From the NCBI GenBank assembly GCA_964359785.1, contig CAYHWL010000074.1:1-7986 (forward strand): 7,986 nucleotides of DNA. Reading direction: 5' to 3'. Position 1 is the first letter of the stretch. Each line of letters starts with the position of its first letter. Below are positions 1-5,300 of this stretch, in pieces. The position numbers were made by a program, and so were the translations under genes. The stretch comes from JACQSU01 sp964359785. GTDB lineage: Archaea > Nanobdellota > Nanobdellia > Woesearchaeales > JAGWAF01. Under the pieces are notes generated by a model. The model was not told the origin of the DNA, made no database searches, and saw nothing but the letters and a program-made list of their open reading frames with translations.

Positions 1-1763
1 AGACCTATGATAGCGCAGCAGCAGGAGTGAATGGATCATCAAACACAGGCAATGGGGGAGTTGCAGCAGGCAATGGGCAGGTGGGTGGTACAGGTGGTTC
101 AGGGATAGTGATAATCAGATATTTGACGACTTCATCGTCTGTCACTTACACCGCTAACTACACTCTTCCCACAAATGGCACTTTCACTTACAAGTGGCAT
201 TCTTGGGGGAATGGTGCGCCTAATCTGTATAATCTATCCGTCACAAGAAGCTACTTTGTGAACATACCGCCTCCGGCGGTCACATTTGCAAACCCCACGC
301 TCTTAAACAATTCTGTCTCCATCACGAACTTCTCTAGCATAAACGTGAGCATCGATAGGAACGTGACGAATTGCACGCTGTATTCAACCAGCGCAGGTTC
401 CATCTTTGGTGATGGCACAGATGGTGCATTAGTTGTCAATACTGTGAACACCACAATCAACAATTATACTGATCTGGCCGTCAACGCGCAGACAGGCGCA
501 GCAGTTCTTCAGTTGAACAGTACAAGTGCTTTCACAGCGACAGACGAGATTCTCGTCCTCCAGATTCAGAATGGTTCAGCGAATGGCAGTGGGACATATG
601 AATTCGCGTCTATCACCTCTGTCAATGGGAACAACATCACCCTTAGCAGTGGACTTGCAAATGATTACTATTCAGGTACTTTCAACGCATCAAAAGCGTA
701 TGTCACACAGATAATTAGAGTTCCTCAATATACAACTGTCTTTGTTAATAGCACTTCATCCATAAAGGCCCAATCTTGGGATGGTTTCACAGGGGGGATT
801 ATAGTTTTCAGGGCGACAGGTTATGTGAACGTCACAGGTGGGATCACTGCATCTGGCACTGGTTTTAGAAGTGGTGACGGCGGTGCGGGTGGAAGTTATC
901 CTTGGCCTACTACCGCGGGTGACCATGGAGAATCACTTATTGGTGCGAATCTTAGCTCTATAGCCAACAGGCTCGCTTCAGTTGTGGGGCATCAAGTTGC
1001 CATTCCTGCTACTGTAGGTGCAGGTGGAGGTGGAGGAGCCAGCACGGGCACCGCAAGAAACGGCGGTGGTGGAGCTGGTGGTGGTTATGCCACAGCGGGT
1101 ACAGCGGGTTCAGCATCCACAAGCGGTGAGAATGGCGGCGCCGCGGGGGGAACTTATGGTGTCGCTAATCTCACATCTATCTTCTTAGGTTCAGGCGGCG
1201 GAGGAGGGGGAGAGTCAGTGAACAATGCTGGAGGTTCCGGCGGTGCAGGTGGTGGTATCGTCATGATTTTCGCGCAGACGATAAATCTTACAGGTGCGAT
1301 AACCTCAAATGGCGCTAATGGGACTAACGCAACCACTTCGGATGATGGCGGGGGTGGAAGTGGTGGTGGAAGTGGTGGAAGTCTCTACTTTGTTTCACAG
1401 ACTTTAGAGATTGGCGCCAACAGGACTTCCGCTGATGGTGGTATTAAGGGAGCCGCATCCAGCGGCGGTTTTGGCACTGGTGGAGCGGGAGGCAACGGCG
1501 GCAGTGGCAGGATCAGACTTGACTACGTCAGCATAGCGGGTAACACGAGCCCATCCCAATTCTCGGGTTTATATGTTTCCACTAAATCAGGTGTCACTAC
1601 CACGACACAGATGACAGTGAACAACTCTGATGCTGCCACAAGGTCCAATGCGACGGTGATAGATATCATAAATGGACAGACGGTCACCTATAATGCCCAA
1701 TGTTATGATACGTTTGGGAACACAAACACCACAGAGACCAGAACCTTGTCTTACAATGCTTAA
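1..1763 (+). CDS. Giant surface glycoprotein, N-terminal-side fragment (5' end off window), ends at in-frame TAA
   Basis: The reading frame is open from base 3 to the TAA at 1761-1763, so the gene begins upstream. The GTG at 27 is only an internal Val codon, with no Shine-Dalgarno and no signal peptide after it. In order the product shows the end of a Gly-rich domain finishing in GGSGIVIIRY (84-122), a sandwich/linker ending in RSYFVN, the start of an Ig-like domain with Cys at 372, a long Gly-rich adhesin-type domain (408-1574), and the end of an Ig-like domain with CYDTFGN at 1701-1721. NxS/T sequons are frequent. No catalytic motif is visible, so a structural or adhesive extracellular role is inferred. 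The sequence after the TAA continues the same architecture in the same frame, so this is probably not the true C-terminus. The coding call is very secure; the function is only a class assignment. Confidence 0.9.
   Translation, partial: TYDSAAAGVNGSSNTGNGGVAAGNGQVGGTGGSGIVIIRYLTTSSSVTYTANYTLPTNGTFTYKWHSWGNGAPNLYNLSVTRSYFVNIPPPAVTFANPTLLNNSVSITNFSSINVSIDRNVTNCTLYSTSAGSIFGDGTDGALVVNTVNTTINNYTDLAVNAQTGAAVLQLNSTSAFTATDEILVLQIQNGSANGSGTYEFASITSVNGNNITLSSGLANDYYSGTFNASKAYVTQIIRVPQYTTVFVNSTSSIKAQSWDGFTGGIIVFRATGYVNVTGGITASGTGFRSGDGGAGGSYPWPTTAGDHGESLIGANLSSIANRLASVVGHQVAIPATVGAGGGGGASTGTARNGGGGAGGGYATAGTAGSASTSGENGGAAGGTYGVANLTSIFLGSGGGGGGESVNNAGGSGGAGGGIVMIFAQTINLTGAITSNGANGTNATTSDDGGGGSGGGSGGSLYFVSQTLEIGANRTSADGGIKGAASSGGFGTGGAGGNGGSGRIRLDYVSIAGNTSPSQFSGLYVSTKSGVTTTTQMTVNNSDAATRSNATVIDIINGQTVTYNAQCYDTFGNTNTTETRTLSYNA
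3..125 (+). other. Protein domain: C-terminal end of a Gly-rich domain (GGSGIVIIRY type)
   Basis: The visible residues are Gly/Ala/Asn/Ser-rich and end in GGTGGSGIVIIRY at 84-122. This is the characteristic closing strand of Gly-rich repeat domains found in bacterial and archaeal surface or tail-fibre-like proteins (family knowledge; the exact Pfam match was not tested). The bulk of the domain lies upstream of the window. Confidence 0.7.
144..287 (+). other. Protein domain: short sandwich/linker segment ending in RSYFVN
   Basis: Residues SVTYTANYTLPTNGTFTY, then KWHSWGNGAPNLYN, then LSVTRSYFVN form alternating hydrophobic strands with Trp and Tyr and several sequons. They resemble the closing part of beta-sandwich modules common in uncultivated archaeal surface proteins (from memory, not searched). 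The segment joins the Gly-rich end to the next Ig-like domain. Confidence 0.45.
288..1760 (+). other. Ig-like domain apparently split by a nested Gly-rich domain
   Basis: The first half runs from PPPAVTFANPTLLNN (from about 270) to NVTNCTLYSTSAG (363-398), with Cys at 372-374. The second half is about 1575-1760, with Cys at 1701-1703 in the phrase QCYDTFGNTNTTETRTLSYN. In archaeal Ig-like domains of this style an early CTLY strand normally pairs with a late CxDxxGN strand about 40-60 residues on. Here they are about 440 residues apart because the Gly-rich block (408-1574) lies between them. The disulfide pairing and nesting are inferred. Confidence 0.5.
408..1574 (+). other. Protein domain: large Gly-rich adhesin-type beta-helical domain
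   Basis: It begins with GDGTDGAL (408-431), continues through DEILVLQIQNG, GTYEFASITSVNGNNITL, VTQIIRVPQYTTV and GGIIVFRATGYVNVTGGI, and then becomes Gly-rich (about 860-1510, with runs such as GAGGGGGAS and GSGGGGGGES). It ends with GGSGRIRLDYVSI (1497-1535) and a short cap. This order of motifs (GDGxDGAL head, VPQYT strand, GGIxxFRA strand, poly-Gly loops, SGRIRLDY closure) is familiar from exported Gly-rich adhesin domains in bacteria. A right-handed helical fold with surface display is likely. The Gly-rich DNA leaves shadow ORFs on the minus strand, such as 1154-1336. Confidence 0.7.
1761..1763 (+). other. In-frame TAA interrupting the surface-protein reading frame
   Basis: The codon lies between RTLSYNA, the end of an Ig-like domain, and YVLLINVSPNG, the start of tandem repeat unit 1. 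Both sides are in the same frame, so a single indel cannot explain it. A single substitution from CAA, AAA, GAA, TCA, TTA, TAC or TAT could. No other in-frame stop occurs in about 2,600 codons, so genome-wide recoding of TAA is not suggested. A base error, a strain-level nonsense mutation, or a real end followed by a headless paralogue all remain possible. Confidence 0.85.
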
Positions 1764-2118
1764 TATGTCTTGTTGATCAACGTATCTCCAAATGGCACGG
1801 TCAGTCTGCCGAATTCCATCCTGAATATGAGTGTCAATTTCACTTCTTCAAACACTACAGAGTCAGTCTTTGTCAATATCACTCTGCCGGACACCTCACT
1901 GGTCAGGCTTCAGATGTCTAATGAGACCACTCTGTATCGCGCTAACTATACCCTTTCGGCGCTTCTGGGCGCATATCTGCTGGCGTTCACCGCTAATGAT
2001 ACCACTGGGCTTACTGTGACTGCGAATTCAAATTTCACAGTGAATTATTTCACACCTAATCTCACTATTTTCGATGATACTGATGTGATTCTTGGTTCGC
2101 AGGTGAAGTATAGGAGTG
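1764..2118 (+). CDS. Giant surface glycoprotein, middle fragment (first tandem repeat, truncated by assembly gap)
   Basis: This is frame 3, the same frame as the preceding fragment, open from directly after the TAA to the N gap. Its first residues, YVLLINVSPNG, align without gaps to YVSVTNVSPNG at 2320, the start of the next repeat unit. The stop codon therefore sits just before a domain boundary. A TTG at 1770 or the ATG at 1827 could be called as a start. Neither has a ribosome-binding site or signal peptide, and the ATG lies inside a core strand (LNMSVNF). I therefore treat this as the continuation of one protein rather than a new gene. It holds a complete A module (1764-2057, SPNG...VFVNITLP...ANDTTG) and the start of a B module (NLTIFDDTD, 2058 onward). 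Translation through the N run into the bases after it is meaningless, because the frame changes there. Confidence 0.8.
2058..2118 (+). repeat. Near-identical direct repeat, left copy (partner 2614-2674)
   Basis: 61 nt with a single mismatch (ctc versus ctt, both Leu), encoding the start of the B module (NLTIFDDTDVILGSQV). It stops at the N gap, which suggests the assembler broke on this repeat. Confidence 0.93.
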
Positions 2119-2218
2119 NNNNNNNNNNNNNNNNNNNNNNNNNNNNNNNNNNNNNNNNNNNNNNNNNNNNNNNNNNNNNNNNNNNNNNNNNNNNNNNNNN
2201 NNNNNNNNNNNNNNNNNN
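2119..2218. other. Assembly gap of 100 N inside a tandem repeat
   Basis: Exactly 100 N, a conventional placeholder rather than a measured length. The left flank (2058-2118) matches 2614-2674 with one mismatch in 61. The right flank (2219-2319) matches 2834-2934 with five mismatches in 101. The segment between those matches in the intact copy is 2675-2833, or 159 nt. Inserting 159 nt brings the left flank (frame 3) and right flank (frame 1) into one reading frame. Extra whole units could also be hidden here, giving 159 nt plus multiples of about 615 nt. Confidence 0.95.
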
Positions 2219-2319
2219 CTTTCACTTCAAGCGGGATCTATTATTGGAATGTGTCTTGTGATGGTTCGTTGGCGGGTTTTAATGTCACTGTCAGGAATGA
2301 TACTGTGAATATTTCGTCT
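2219..2319 (+). repeat. Near-identical direct repeat, right copy (partner 2834-2934)
   Basis: 101 nt with five mismatches, all at codon third positions and all synonymous (gcg/gct, ggt/ggg, ttt/ttc, att/atc, tcg/tca). It encodes the end of the B module (SSGIYYWNVSCDGS through NDTVNISS). The near-identity stops at the module boundary. Confidence 0.93.
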
Positions 2320-5300
2320 TATGTGTCTGTCACGAATGTCTCTCCGAATGGCACAACTTATGCTTCTTATGATGTGTTGAATATCAGTGTGAATGTGAGT
2401 TCGGATGGTTTGGTGGATTCTGTGTTTGCGAATATTACTCTTGCTAATGGTTCTGTTGTGAGGTTGGTGATGTCTAATGTGGGTGCGATGTATTTTGCTA
2501 ATTTCAGTTTGCCTTCTTTGACGGGTGCGTATTTGCTTGCTGTCACTGCTAATGATTCTGCGAATCTTGCGGTGACTGTGAATACGAGTTTTAGTGTGAT
2601 TACCAAGCCGTCTAATCTTACTATTTTCGATGATACTGATGTGATTCTTGGTTCGCAGGTGAAGTATAGGAGTGATGTCGTCCATTTCTTTGCTAATTAT
2701 ACTAATAGCACTGGTGTGAATATCACGGGTGCCAATGTCTCCTGCACTTTGGGTTTGAACAGGTCTGGTTTCCCTGTGGCGGGTGTGAATATGTCGTTTA
2801 ATTCAACGTCTAGATTGTATGAGTTTAACACCACTTTCACTTCAAGCGGGATCTATTATTGGAATGTGTCTTGTGATGGTTCGTTGGCTGGGTTCAATGT
2901 CACTGTCAGGAATGATACTGTGAATATCTCATCTGGAGCGATCACTCTGATAAATATCTCGCCAAATCTTTCTGTCTTGGTCCCGTATGATATCATTAAT
3001 ATCAGTGTTAATGTGACCAGCATCTTAAATATAGATACTGTGGCCGCTAATATCACGTATCCTTCGGGGTCAGTGTTGCGGATCACCTTGAGCAATCTGA
3101 CAGAGATGTTTATGGCGAACTTGACAGGGCCTGCGCCGCAAGGGACCTATCTCTTGCGAATTGTCGCAAATGATACGACCAGTTTCACGGCGAATGTCAA
3201 TACCTCCTTTAATATGTCTTACAAGTTGGCGAATCTCTCCGTCTTCGATGATACTGATGCGATCCTTGGTTCGCAGGTGAGATATCCGGGTAATAACGTC
3301 CACATCTTCGCTAATTATACCAACACGACTGGGATAAATATCAGCGGATCGGTATATTGTGGACTGAAGCTCAACAGGACTGGCTTTCCGGCTTCTGGTG
3401 TTAATATGTCGTTTAATGTGACTAACAGGCTCTATGAGTTCAACACCACTTTCACTTTAGGCGGGCTCTATCTTTACAATGTCACTTGTAATGGTGAGCT
3501 TCAAGGATTTAACGTTACTTATGGGCAGGACACTGTGAATATTTCGTCAGGCGGAGTTGCGGTGTCCAATTATAGTCCAAATGGCGTTAATTACACTCAA
3601 TTGACGCGGATCAATATCAGCGCGAATATCACGAGTATCGTAGGGGTTGACCGTGCGTATATCAATGTCACAAAACCAGATGGTCAGACTACAATTTACA
3701 ATATGTCAAACTCATCAACGCAGGTTGATATCTGGAATGTGACGTATAGCGACACAAGCCAGACGGGCAATTATACTGCTAGATTCTATGCCAATGACAG
3801 TGCCGGCTTCAATTTCACAGAGGCGATCGGCTGGAATATCACTGATGGTATCGGTCCAAGCGTGATCTTCCTGCGGGAGTCCCCTGCTGATATCGACACT
3901 ACAAATCTGTTTAGCTCCGGAAGCCTTAGCATATTATACAATCTTTCTGATGTTTCACGTGTGAATGTCTCGTCGATCAGATTATATTACAAGACCAATA
4001 CGTCGTCATCTGATATTTTTATGTTTGTCAATGGCACCGCGGTCACTGGCTTCCAGAACATCTCCGGCGCAAATACTACGATAGATGATTTTGGCCTTAA
4101 TTGGTCCGTTGATGTGGATGATCATCAGGCTTATCCTGGCGTCTATAATCTGCGTCAGTCAGATATGGAATCCGCTTCTTTGGTCATCTTCCCTCTCAAT
4201 ACCTCCTCCACTTATGTCAAGATGCGGCTTTTCAATGTGAGCAATACTAAGAGATACAACCAGTTTATGTTCAACGCGTACAATCGGTCTGGCGCGTCGT
4301 ATCCATTGCGTCTGTATTATTGTAATGCGTCATATTCCGCGGGTGATCCGTCATCAAGCGGGGATTGTGTGAATTTCTATACGCTTCTTGCTTCACAGCC
4401 GGTCAATTCCAGTCCTTATCATGTTGTGCCGTTGGTTATCAATATCACTACTGGTGATGTAGGCGGCGTCCATGTGACACCTGCGAGTTTCTTCCTGCTG
4501 CGCGGTCAGGCAGGCGATGCCGGGTGGAATGTGTCTTACGCGGTCAATATGTCACGCAACGGGACATCCCAGTCTAGCGTTGATGATGGCGTGGTATGGT
4601 CAAATATATCAGGTACATTGGATGCGCATCTGCATCAGTACAACGGTTCAGAGACTTTCTGGTATTTCGTGTGCGCTAATGATTCTTTAGGCTACGGCAA
4701 CTGTTCTGTTCAGAGGGAGGATTTGATCAACTTGACAGATCTGGCTCCAGGGACTTCATCTGTTCTAAGCCCAAGTCAGCATGCGTATGGGGAGATCATC
4801 AATATCAGTTACACTGCTGCGGCATCGCCTAATGGTTATCCGGTCACGGTCTACAATGTCTCGTTGGCATATCCTAATGGGACATTTGTCAGTGGTATAA
4901 TTGGCAACGCTTCGCCTAATCTGTCGTTTATATGGAATGCCTCTGCGGTCCAGGATTCGATGTATGCGATCAGTGTGCAGGCTTGTGATAATTTGAGTAG
5001 GTGCAGTCTTGGTGTAGGTGATAATTTCACGCTTGATAAGATTCCGCCTAATGTCACGGGTCTCAATTTATCAGTTGGCATCCTCAATCTTCTGGGTTCG
5101 ACCAATATAACAGCGCGGGTGGCTGATGTGGTGGGTCTAAGTTCAGTATTTGTGCAGATAACCCCTCCAGTAAGTCCTGCATTCAATAGGACAATGACTC
5201 TCTTGTCGGGTTCGATATTCAATTTCACGCGCAGACAGAACATCACTGATGAGCCTGGACAGTATGCTGTGCGTATAATAGTCAACGATAGCGCAGGCAA

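Larger units (their letters stand above)
1764..2319 (+). repeat. Tandem repeat unit 1 (A+B modules), interrupted by the N gap
   Basis: The A module is 1764-2057 (98 codons). The B module begins at 2058 and resumes after the gap at 2219-2319. With the predicted 159-nt fill the unit is 615 nt. The A module matches unit 2 at 50 of 98 residues, ungapped. The visible B-module parts match unit 2 at every residue, with only six synonymous base differences. Confidence 0.85.

Noticed and set aside
27..29. GTG as the true start of the first coding region
   Set aside because: The frame is open upstream to base 3 with the same Gly/Ala-rich content. No Shine-Dalgarno precedes the GTG and no signal peptide follows it.
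1770..2261. A separate small gene starting at TTG 1770 and crossing the N run
   Set aside because: There is no ribosome-binding site or signal peptide, and it starts mid-domain. After the N run this frame gives nonsense (FHFKRDLLLECVL), while frame 1 continues the repeat correctly.
2227..2685. Minus-strand ORF of 152 codons
   Set aside because: It lies fully opposite the open surface-protein frame. Its translation is Arg/His/Ile-rich and repetitive, as expected from reading T/G-ending Asn, Thr and Ser codons backwards. It also repeats wherever the + strand repeat does.
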